Positions 53,435-64,000 of a stretch of DNA of 64,000 nucleotides are shown piece after piece. The DNA is taken from contig CAXEFP010000001.1 of the NCBI GenBank assembly GCA_963995525.1, forward strand, positions 1,888,201 through 1,952,200. The letters are read 5' to 3'. The translations under genes were made by a program, and so were the position numbers. The notes under the pieces were generated by a model. The model was not told where the DNA came from. It ran no database searches and was given only the letters and a program-made list of their open reading frames with translations. This stretch comes from Escarpia spicata (lineage: Eukaryota; Annelida; Polychaeta; Sabellida; Siboglinidae). Numbering within the stretch: the stretch's first letter is position 1; each line of letters starts with the position of its first letter.

Positions 53435-54085
53435 GAAAAAGTGCATTACAAATACCGTTTTGCTGTGATATGCATTAATTTTTTTCGAACATTTTGACAT
53501 GGGACATGTTTGTCTCGTGAGTACTGAATGTACTACTGCTTTAGACAAGATAAAACATCAAATGGGGATGAGTTTTCACACCTATAACTTACGTAATATG
53601 TTCTTGTAACTTACGTGACGGGGATAAAACGGTAACATGCATTCCCATTTGGGGTTAATCTAGTTATGTGTGTAGCTTGATATCAATCTACCCTTCGTGA
53701 AGATTTGTAACATGCAAAACATATATTTGGGGTAAGACCACATTAAGGATCCTTCCGCCGAAAAAAGTGCACTACAAATACCGTTTTGCTGTGATATGCA
53801 TTAATTTTTTTCGAACATTTTGACATGGGACATGTTTGTCTCGTGAGTACTGAATGTACTGCTGCTTTAGACAAGATAAAACATCAAATGGGGATGAGTT
53901 TTCACACCTATAACTTACGTAATATGTTCTTGTAACTTACGTGACGGGGATAAAACGGTAACATGCATTCCCATTTGGGGTTAATCTAGTTATGTGTGTA
54001 GCTTGATATCAATCTAGCCTTCGTGAAGATTTGTAACGTGCAAAACATCTATTTGGGGTAAGACCACATTAAAGATCCTTCCGCC
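53435..54085. repeat. Short monomer plus A type preceding the 14-mer
   Basis: A 325-bp short monomer (53435-53759, with TACTACTGC) is followed by an ACGTGC/AAGATCC A type. Both match the pair at 44635-45285, 8800 bp upstream. They form the left part of a copied block that continues into the 14-mer. Confidence 0.85.
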
Positions 54086-57000
54086 GAAAAAAGTGCACTA
54101 CAAATACCGTTTTGCTGTGATATGCATTAATTTTTTTCGAACACTTTGATATGGGACATGTTTGTCTCGTGAGTACTGAAGGTACTGCTGCTTTAGACAA
54201 GAAAAAACTTCAAATGGGGATGAGTTTTCACACCTATAACTTACGTAATATGTTCTTGTAACTTACGTGACGGGGATAAAACGGTAACATGCATTCCCAT
54301 TTGAGGTTAATCTAGTTATGTGTGTAGCTTGATATCAATCTAGCCTTCGTGAAGATTTGTAACATGCAAAACATCTATTTGGGGTAAGACCACATTAAGG
54401 ATCCTTCCGCCGAAAAAACTGCACTACAAATACCGTTTTGCTGTGATATGCATTAATTTTTTTCGAACATTTTGACATGGGACATGTTTGTCTCGTGAGT
54501 ACTGAATGTACTGCTGCTTTAGACAAGATAAAACATCAAATGGGGATGAGTTTTCACACCTATAACTTACGTAATATGTTCTTGTAACTTACGTGACGGG
54601 GATAAAACGGTAACATGCATTCCCATTTGGGGTTAATCTAGTTATGTGTGTAGCTTGATATCAATCTAGCCTTCGTGAAGATTTGTAACGTGCAAAACAT
54701 CTATTTGGGGTAAGACCACATTAAAGATCCTTCCGCCGAAAAAAGTGCACTACAAATACCGTTTTGCTGTGATATGCATTAATTTTTTTCTAACACTTTG
54801 ATATGGGACATGTTTGTCTCGTGAGTACTGAAGGTACTGCTGCTTTAGACAAGAAAAAACTTCAAATGGGGATGAGTTTTCACACCTATAACTTACGTAA
54901 TATGTTCTTGTAACTTACGTGACGGGGATAAAACGGTAACATGCATTCCCATTTGGGGTTAATCTAGTTATGTGTGTAGCTTGATATCAATCTACCCTTC
55001 GTGAAGATTTGTAACATGCAAAACATCTATTTGGGGTAAGACCACATTAAGGATCCTTCCGCCGAAAAAAGTGCACTACAAATACCGTTTTGCTGTGATA
55101 TGCATTAATTTTTTTCGAACATTTTGACATGGGACATGTTTGTCTCGTGAGTACTGAATGTACTGCTGCTTTAGACAAGATAAAACATCAAATGGGGATG
55201 AGTTTTCACACCTATAACTTACGTAATATGTTCTTGTAACTTACGTGACGGGGATAAAACGGTAACATGCATTCCCATTTGGGGTTAATCTAGTTATGTG
55301 TGTAGCTTGATATCAATCTAGCCTTCGTGAAGATTTGTAACGTGCAAAACATCTATTTCGGGTAAGACCACATTAAAGATCCTTCCGCCGAAAAAAGTGC
55401 ACTACAAATACCGTTTTGCTGTGATGTGCATTAATTTGTTTCGAACATTTTGACATGGGACATGTTTGTCTCGTGAGTACTGAATGTACTGCTGCTTTAG
55501 ACAAGATAAAACATCAAATGGGGATGAGTTTTCACACCTATAACTTACGTAATATGTTCTTGTAACTTACGTGACGGGGATAAAACGGTAACATGCATTC
55601 CCATTTGGGGTTAATCTAGTTATGTGTGTAGCTTGATATCAATCTAGCCTTCGTGAAGATTTGTAACATGCAAAACATCTATTTGGGGTAAGACCACAGT
55701 AAGGATCCTTCCGCCGAAAAAAGTGCACTACAAATACCGTTTTGCTGTGATATGCATTAATTTTTTTCGAACATTTTGACATGGGACATGTTTGTCTCGT
55801 GAGTACTGAATGTACTGCTGCTTTAGACAAGATAAAACATCAAATGGGGATGAGTTTTCACACCTATAACTTACGTAATATGTTCTTGTAACTTACGTGA
55901 CGGGGATAAAACGGTAACATGCATTCCCATTTGGGGTTAATCTAGTTATGTGTGTAGCTTGATATCAATCTAGCCTTCGTGAAGATTTGTAACATGCAAA
56001 TCATCTATTTGGGATAAGACCACATTAAGGATCCTTCCGCCGAAAAAAGTGCACTACAAATACCGTTTTGCTGTGATATGCATTAATTTGTTTCGAACAC
56101 TTTGACATGGGACATGTTTGTCTCGTGAGTACTGAATGTACTGCTGCTTTAGATAAGAAAAAACTTCAAATGGGGATTAGTTTTCACACCTATAACTTAC
56201 GTAATATGTTCTTGTAACTTACGTGACGGAGATAGAACGGTAACATGCATTCCCATTTGTGATTAATCTAGTTATGTGTGTAGCTTGATATCAATCTAGC
56301 CTTCGTGAAGAGTTGTAACATGCAAAACATCTATTTGGGGTAAAACCACATTAAAGATCCTTCCGCCGAAAAAAGTGCACTACAAATACCGTTTTGCTGT
56401 GATATGCATTAATTTTTTTCGAACACTTTGATATGGGACATGTTTGTCTCGTGAGTACTGAAGGTACTGCTGCTTTAGACAAGAAAAAACTTCAAATGGG
56501 GATGAGTTTTCATACCTATAACTTACGTAATATGTTCTTGTAACTTACGTGACGGGGATAAAACGGTAACATGCATTCCCATTTGGGGTTAATCTAGTTA
56601 TGTGTGTAGCTTGATATCAATCTACCCTTCGTGAAGATTTGTAACATGCAAAACATCTATTTGGGGTAAGACCACATTAAGGATCCTTCCGCCGAAAAAA
56701 GTGCACTACAAATACCGTTTTGCTGTGATATGCATTAATTTTTTTCGAACATTTTGACATGGGACATGTTTGTCTCGTGAGTACTGAATGTACTGCTGCT
56801 TTAGACAAGATAAAACATCAAATGGGGATGAGTTTTCACACCTATAACTTACGTAATATGTTCTTGTAACTTACGTGACGGGGATAAAACGGTAACATGC
56901 ATTCCCATTTGGGGTTAATCTAGTTATGTGTGTAGCTTGATATCAATCTAGCCTTCGTGAAGATTTGTAACGTGCAAAACATATATTTGGGGTAAGACCA

Positions 57001-58649
57001 CATTAAAGATCCTTCCGCCGAAAAAAGTGCACTACAAATACCGTTTTGCTGTGATGTGCATTAATTTTTTTCGAACATTTTGACATGGGACATGTTTGTC
57101 TCGTGAGTACTGAATGTACTGCTGCTTTAGACAAGATAAAACATCAAATGGGGATGAGTTTTCACACCTATAACTTACGTAATATGTTCTTGTAACTTAC
57201 GTGACGGGGATAAAACGGTAACATGCATTCCCATTTGGGGTTAATCTAGTTATGTGTGTAGCTTGATATCAATCTAGCCTTCGTGAAGATTTGTAACATG
57301 CAAAACATCTATTTGGGGTAAGACCACAGTAAGGATCCTTCCGCCGAAAAAAGTGCACTACAAATACCGTTTTGCTGTGATATGCATTAATTTTTTTCGA
57401 ACATTTTGACATGGGACATGTTTGTCTCGTGAGTACTGAATGTACTGCTGCTTTAGACAAGATAAAACATCAAATGGGGATGAGTTTTCACACCTATAAC
57501 TTACGTAATATGTTCTTGTAACTTACGTGACGGGGATAAAACGGTAACATGCATTCCCATTTGGGGTTAATCTAGTTATGTGTGTAGCTTGATATCAATC
57601 TAGCCTTCGTGAAGATTTGTAACATGCAAAACATATATTTGGGGTAAGACCACATTAAATATCCTTCCGCCGAAAAAAGTGCATTACAAATACCGTTTTG
57701 CTGTGATATGCATTAATTTTTTTCGAACACTTTGATATGGGACATGTTTGTCTCGTGAGTACTGAAGGTACTGCTGCTTTAGACAAGATAAAACATCAAA
57801 TGGGGATGAGTTTTCACACCTATAACTTACGTAATATGTTCTTGTAACTTACGTGACGGGGATAAAACGGTAACATGCATTCCCATTTGGGGTTAATCTA
57901 GTTATGTGTGTAGCTTGATATCAATCTAGCCTTCGTGAAGATTTGTAACGTGCAAAACATCTATTTGGGGTAAGACCACATTAAAGATCCTTCCGCCGAA
58001 AAAAGTGCACTACAAATACCGTTTTGCTGTGATATGCATTAATTTTTTTCGAACACTTTGATATGGGACATGTTTGTCTGGTGAGTACTGAAGGTACTGC
58101 TGCTTTAGACAAGAAAAAACTTCAAATGGGGATGAGTTTTCACACCTATAACTTACGTAATATGTTCTTGTAACTTACGTGACGGGGATAAAACGGTAAC
58201 ATGCATTCCCATTTGGGGTTAATCTAGTTATGTGTGTAGCTTGATATCAATCTACCCTTCGTGAAGATTTGTAACATGCAAAACATCTATTTGGGGTAAG
58301 ACCACATTAAGGATCCTTCCGCCGAAAAAAGTGCACTACAAATACCGTTTTTCTGTGATATGCATTAATTTTTTTCGAACATTTTGACATGGGACATGTT
58401 TGTCTCGTGAGTACTGAATGTACTGCTGCTTTAGACAAGATAAAACATCAAATGGGGATGAGTTTTCACACCTATAACTTACGTAATATGTTCTTGTAAC
58501 TTACGTGACGGGGATAAAACGGTAACATGCATTCCCATTTGGGGTTAATCTAGTTATGTGTGTAGCTTGATATCAATCTAGCCTTCGTGAAGATTTGTAA
58601 CGTGCAAAACATCTATTTGGGGTAAGACCACATTAAAGATCCTTCCGCC
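54086..58649. repeat. Fourteen-monomer HOR, copy 1 (4564 bp)
   Basis: It opens with the TTTGAGGTT, C8 and TTCTAACAC trio. The five-mer (55064-56693) and two further five-mer monomers follow (56694-57345). Four more monomers end it: an AATATCC A type, a T13 B type, a B type with GTCTGGTGAG, and an ACGTGC A type with TTTTTCTGTG. The 63-codon open frames at 55639-55830 and 57269-57460 arise from the same CACAGT change as in the five-mer. Confidence 0.92.
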
Positions 58650-61600
58650 GAAAAAAGTGCACTACAAATACCGTTTTGCTGTGATATGCATTAATTTTTT
58701 TCGAACACTTTGATATGGGACATGTTTGTCTCGTGAGTACTGAAGGTACTGCTGCTTTAGACAAGAAAAAACTTCAAATGGGGATGAGTTTTCACACCTA
58801 TAACTTACGTAATATGTTCTTGTAACTTACGTGACGGGGATAAAACGGTAACATGCATTCCCATTTGAGGTTAATCTAGTTATGTGTGTAGCTTGATATC
58901 AATCTAGCCTTCGTGAAGATTTGTAACATGCAAAACATCTATTTGGGGTAAGACCACATTAAGGATCCTTCCGCCGAAAAAACTGCACTACAAATACCGT
59001 TTTGCTGTGATATGCATTAATTTTTTTCGAACATTTTGACATGGGACATGTTTGTCTCGTGAGTACTGAATGTACTGCTGCTTTAGACAAGATAAAACAT
59101 CAAATGGGGATGAGTTTTCACACCTATAACTTACGTAATATGTTCTTGTAACTTACGTGACGGGGATAAAACGGTAACATGCATTCCCATTTGGGGTTAA
59201 TCTAGTTATGTGTGTAGCTTGATATCAATCTAGCCTTCGTGAAGATTTGTAACGTGCAAAACATCTATTTGGGGTAAGACCACATTAAAGATCCTTCCGC
59301 CGAAAAAAGTGCACTACAAATACCGTTTTGCTGTGATATGCATTAATTTTTTTCTAACACTTTGATATGGGACATGTTTGTCTCGTGAGTACTGAAGGTA
59401 CTGCTGCTTTAGACAAGAAAAAACTTCAAATGGGGATGAGTTTTCACACCTATAACTTACGTAATATGTTCTTGTAACTTACGTGACGGGGATAAAACGG
59501 TAACATGCATTCCCATTTGGGGTTAATCTAGTTATGTGTGTAGCTTGATATCAATCTACCCTTCGTGAAGATTTGTAACATGCAAAACATCTATTTGGGG
59601 TAAGACCACATTAAGGATCCTTCCGCCGAAAAAAGTGCACTACAAATACCGTTTTGCTGTGATATGCATTAATTTTTTTCGAACATTTTGACATGGGACA
59701 TGTTTGTCTCGTGAGTACTGAATGTACTGCTGCTTTAGACAAGATAAAACATCAAATGGGGATGAGTTTTCACACCTATAACTTACGTAATATGTTCTTG
59801 TAACTTACGTGACGGGGATAAAACGGTAACATGCATTCCCATTTGGGGTTAATCTAGTTATGTGTGTAGCTTGATATCAATCTAGCCTTCGTGAAGATTT
59901 GTAACGTGCAAAACATCTATTTCGGGTAAGACCACATTAAAGATCCTTCCGCCGAAAAAAGTGCACTACAAATACCGTTTTGGTGTGATGTGCATTAATT
60001 TTTTTCGAACATTTTGACATGGGACATGTTTGTCTCGTGAGTACTGAATGTACTGCTGCTTTAGACAAGATAAAACATCAAATGGGGATGAGTTTTCACA
60101 CCTATAACTTACGTAATATGTTCTTGTAACTTACGTGACGGGGATAAAACGGTAACATGCATTCCCATTTGGGGTTAATCTAGTTATGTGTGTAGCTTGA
60201 TATCAATCTAGCCTTCGTGAAGATTTGTAACATGCAAAACATCTATTTGGGGTAAGACCACAGTAAGGATCCTTCCGCCGAAAAAAGTGCACTACAAATA
60301 CCGTTTTGCTGTGATATGCATTAATTTTTTTCGAACATTTTGACATGGGACATGTTTGTCTCGTGAGTACTGAATGTACTGCTGCTTTAGACAAGATAAA
60401 ACATCAAATGGGGATGAGTTTTCACACCTATAACTTACGTAATATGTTCTTGTAACTTACGTGACGGGGATAAAACGGTAACATGCATTCCCATTTGGGG
60501 TTAATCTAGTTATGTGTGTAGCTTGATATCAATCTAGCCTTCGTGAAGATTTGTAACATGCAAATCATCTATTTGGGATAAGACCACATTAAGGATCCTT
60601 CCGCCGAAAAAAGTGCACTACAAATACCGTTTTGCTGTGATATGCATTAATTTTTTTCGAACACTTTGACATGGGACATGTTTGTCTCGTGAGTACTGAA
60701 TGTACTGCTGCTTTAGATAAGAAAAAACTTCAAATGGGGATTAGTTTTCACACCTATAACTTACGTAATATGTTCTTGTAACTTACGTGACGGAGATAGA
60801 ACGGTAACATGCATTCCCATTTGTGATTAATCTAGTTATGTGTGTAGCTTGATATCAATCTAGCCTTCGTGAAGAGTTGTAACATGCAAAACATCTATTT
60901 GGGGTAAAACCACATTAAAGATCCTTCCGCCGAAAAAAGTGCACTACAAATACCGTTTTGCTGTGATATGCATTAATTTTTTTCGAACACTTTGATATGG
61001 GACATGTTTGTCTCGTGAGTACTGAAGGTACTCCTGCTTTAGACAAGAAAAAACTTCAAATGGGGATGAGTTTTCATACCTATAACTTACGTAATATGTT
61101 CTTGTAACTTACGTGACGGGGATAAAACGGTAACATGCATTCCCATTTGGGGTTAATCTAGTTATGTGTGTAGCTTGATATCAATCTACCCTTCGTGAAG
61201 ATTTGTAACATGCAAAACATCTATTTGGGGTAAGACCACATTAAGGATCCTTCCGCCGAAAAAAAGTGCACTACAAATACCGTTTTGCTGTGATATGCAT
61301 TAATTTTTTTCGAACATTTTGACATGGGACATGTTTGTCTCGTGAGTACTGAATGTACTGCTGCTTTAGACAAGATAAAACATCAAATGGGGATGAGTTT
61401 TCACACCTATAACTTACGTAATATGTTCTTGTAACTTACGTGACGGGGATAAAACGGTAACATGCATTCCCATTTGGGGTTAATCTAGTTATGTGTGTAG
61501 CTTGATATCAATCTAGCCTTCGTGAAGATTTGTAACGTGCAAAACATATATTTGGGGTAAGACCACATTAAAGATCCTTCCGCCGAAAAAAGTGCACTAC

Positions 61601-63214
61601 AAATACCGTTTTGCTGTGATGTGCATTAATTTTTTTCGAACATTTTGACATGGGACATGTTTGTCTCGTGAGTACTGAATGTACTGCTGCTTTAGACAAG
61701 ATAAAACATCAAATGGGGATGAGTTTTCACACCTATAACTTACGTAATATGTTCTTGTAACTTACGTGACGGGGATAAAACGGTAACATGCATTCCCATT
61801 TGGGGTTAATCTAGTTATGTGTGTAGCTTGATATCAATCTAGCCTTCGTGAAGATTTGTAACATGCAAAACATCTATTTGGGGTAAGACCACAGTAAGGA
61901 TCCTTCCGCCGAAAAAAGTGCACTACAAATACCGTTTTGCTGTGATATGCATTAATTTTTTTCGAACATTTTGACATGGGACATGTTTGTCTCGTGAGTA
62001 CTGAATGTACTGCTGCTTTAGACAAGATAAAACATCAAATGGGGATGAGTTTTCACACCTATAACTTACGTAATATGTTCTTGTAACTTACGTGACGGGG
62101 ATAAAACGGTAAAATGCATTCCCATTTGGGGTTAATCTAGTTATGTGTGTAGCTTGATATCAATCTAGCCTTCGTGAAGATTTGTAACATGCAAAACATA
62201 TATTTGGGGTAAGACCACATTAAATATCCTTCCGCCGAAAAAAGTGCATTACAAATACCGTTTTGCTGTGATATGCATTAATTTTTTTCGAACACTTTGA
62301 TATGGGACATGTTTGTCTCGTGAGTACTGAAGGTACTGCTGCTTTAGACAAGATAAAACATCAAATGGGGATGAGTTTTCACACCTATAACTTACGTAAT
62401 ATGTTCTTGTAACTTACGTGACGGGGATAAAACGGTAACATGCATTCCCATTTGGGGTTAATCTAGTTATGTGTGTAGCTTGATATCAATCTAGCCTTCG
62501 TGAAGATTTGTAACGTGCAAAACATCTATTTGGGGTAAGACCACATTAAAGATCCTTCCGCCGAAAAAAGTGCACTACAAATACCGTTTTGCTGTGATAT
62601 GCATTAATTTTTTTCGAACACTTTGATATGGGACATGTTTGTCTGGTGAGTACTGAAGGTACTGCTGCTTTAGACAAGAAAAAACTTCAAATGGGGATGA
62701 GTTTTCACACCTATAACTTACGTAATATGTTCTTGTAACTTACGTGACGGGGATCAAACGGTAACATGCATTCCCATTTGGGGTTAATCTAGTTATGTGT
62801 GTAGCTTGATATCAATCTACCCTTCGTGAAGATTTGTAACATGCAAAACATCTATTTGGGGTAAGACCACATTAAGGATCCTTCCGCCGAAAAAAGTGCA
62901 CTACAAATACCGTTTTGCTGTGATATGCATTAATTTTTTTCGAACATTTTGACATGGGACATGTTTGTCTCGTGAGTACTGAATGTACTGCTGCTTTAGA
63001 CAAGATAAAACATCAAATGGGGATGAGTTTTCACACCTATAACTTACGTAATATGTTCTTGTAACTTACGTGACGGGGATAAAACGGTAACATGCATTCC
63101 CATTTGGGGTTAATCTAGTTATGTGTGTAGCTTGATATCAATCTAGCCTTCGTGAAGATTTGTAACGTGCAAAACATCTATTTGGGGTAAGACCACATTA
63201 AAGATCCTTCCGCC
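58650..63214. repeat. Fourteen-monomer HOR, copy 2 (4565 bp)
   Basis: Every monomer matches its counterpart in copy 1. The rare marker GTCTGGTGAG lies 4565 bp after its partner. I noted roughly eight differences, including an extra A at the start of the 61258-61584 monomer, ACTCCTGC near 61030, GTAAAATGC near 62110 and GGATCAAACG near 62752. Identity is about 99.8%. Confidence 0.92.
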
Positions 63215-64000
63215 GAAAAAAGTGCACTACAAATACCGTTTTGCTGTGATATGCATTAATTTTTTTCGAACACTTTGATATGGGACATGTTTGTCTCGTG
63301 AGTACTGAAGGTACTGCAGCTTTAGACATGAAAAATTTTCAAATGGGGATGAGTTTTCACACCTATAACTTACGTAATATGTTCTTGTAACTTACGTGAC
63401 GGGGATCAAACGGTAACATGCATTCCCATTTGGGGTTAATCTAGTTATGTGTGTAGCTTGATATCAATCTACCCTTCGTGAAGATTTGTAACATGCAAAA
63501 CATCTATTTGGGGTAAGACCACATTAAGGATCCTTCCGCCGAAAAAAGTGCACTACAAATACCGTTTTGCTGTGATATGCATTAATTTTTTTCGAACATT
63601 TTGACATGGGACATGTTTGTCTCGTGAGTACTGAATGTACTGCTGCTTTAGACAAGATAAAACATCAAATGGGGATGAGTTTTCACACCTATAACTTACG
63701 TAATATGTTCTTGTAACTTACGTGACGGGGATAAAACGGTAACATGCATTCCCATTTGGGGTTAATCTAGTTATGTGTGTAGCTTGATATCAATCTAGCC
63801 TTCGTGAAGATTTGTAACGTGCAAAACATCTAGTTGGGGTAAGACCACATTAAAGATCCTTCCGCCGAAAAAAATGCACTACAAATACCGTTTTGCTGTG
63901 ATATGCATTAATTTTTTTCGAAAATTTTGACATGGGACATGTTTGTCTCGTGAGTACTGAATGTACTGCTGCTTTAGACAAGACAAAACATCAAATGGGG
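63215..64000. repeat. Array continues past the window edge
   Basis: An F-like monomer (63215-63540) has CTCGTGAG, CTGCAGC and GGATCAAACG. It is followed by an A type ending CATCTAGTTGG, then 134 bp of a GAAAAAAATGCAC monomer with CGAAAATTTT. The last pair resembles the junction at 51770-51870. There is no sign of the array ending. Confidence 0.9.

Larger units (their letters stand above)
1..64000. repeat. Satellite DNA array, 326-bp monomer, whole window
   Basis: The window is a single tandem array: 196 full monomers plus 134 bp, all in the same orientation. The monomer begins GAAAAAAGTGCACTAC and ends GGATCCTTCCGCC. Unit length is 326 bp; my boundary list gives 324, 325 or 327 bp for a minority, and these offsets sum to the observed position of the last boundary (63866). 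Stop codons occur in all six frames in nearly every monomer, so no reading frame of note exists. No transposon end, unique spacer, microsatellite tract or inversion interrupts it. Arrays of this length, uniformity and unit size are typical of centromeric or pericentromeric heterochromatin in plants and some animals. The beet centromeric BamHI satellite pBV has a similar unit size, but I could not compare sequences. The array identity is certain; the organism and chromosomal location are inferred. Confidence 0.98.

Noticed and set aside
1..64000. CRISPR array
   Set aside because: The repeats are regular, but the 326-bp unit is repeated throughout, with no short repeat alternating with unique spacers and no cas genes.
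1..64000. rDNA spacer subrepeats or LTR arrays
   Set aside because: No rRNA gene, tRNA primer-binding site, polypurine tract, target-site duplication or polyprotein frame is present over 196 units.

Overview
The whole window is one uninterrupted head-to-tail satellite DNA array. I see no protein-coding gene, RNA gene, transposon or non-satellite spacer on either strand. The repeat unit is 326 bp. In the register that starts at base 1, I count 196 complete monomers (1-63866) plus 134 bp of a 197th. Lengths are 326 bp except for a minority of 324, 325 or 327 bp, and the boundary positions add up exactly over 64 kb. All monomers share one orientation. The first monomer is about 38% G+C by hand count.

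Source: a long homogenised satellite with a near-dinucleosomal unit and layered higher-order repeats (HORs) points to centromeric or pericentromeric heterochromatin of a eukaryote, most plausibly a plant. About half of the monomers carry a single in-phase BamHI site. A BamHI-defined satellite of about 327 bp is the known centromeric pBV family of Beta (beet). That match rests on unit length and restriction site only, not on sequence comparison, so it is a hypothesis.

Layout: monomers differ at about 25 recurrent diagnostic positions, which let the order of monomer types be read. (1) 1-15314: 6-, 7- and 8-monomer HORs, including three consecutive 1956-bp six-mers at 2281-8147. (2) 15315-30963: units of 8, 7, 9, 8, 7 and 8 monomers, each opened by a distinctive 'F' monomer. 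(3) 30964-46263: 5- to 9-monomer spacing, with four 2278-bp seven-mers, marked by short 324/325-bp monomers. (4) 46264-51152: three copies of a 1630-bp five-mer, the first two identical to my eye. (5) 51153-54085: mixed monomers. (6) 54086-63214: two tandem copies of a 14-mer (4564 and 4565 bp) that contains the five-mer. (7) 63215-64000: the array continues past the window edge.

How it fits together: nothing here works as a gene system. The content is an evolutionary record of unequal exchange and conversion: monomer types reshuffled into successive HORs, hybrid monomers at deletion junctions, and blocks of 7-14 monomers copied next to each other or several kilobases away. Conserved dyads inside the monomer (a 20-bp near-palindrome around TTGATATCAA, a TTACGTAA palindrome within a 22-bp-spaced direct repeat, and AAGGATCCTT) are the best candidates for protein binding or DNA structure.
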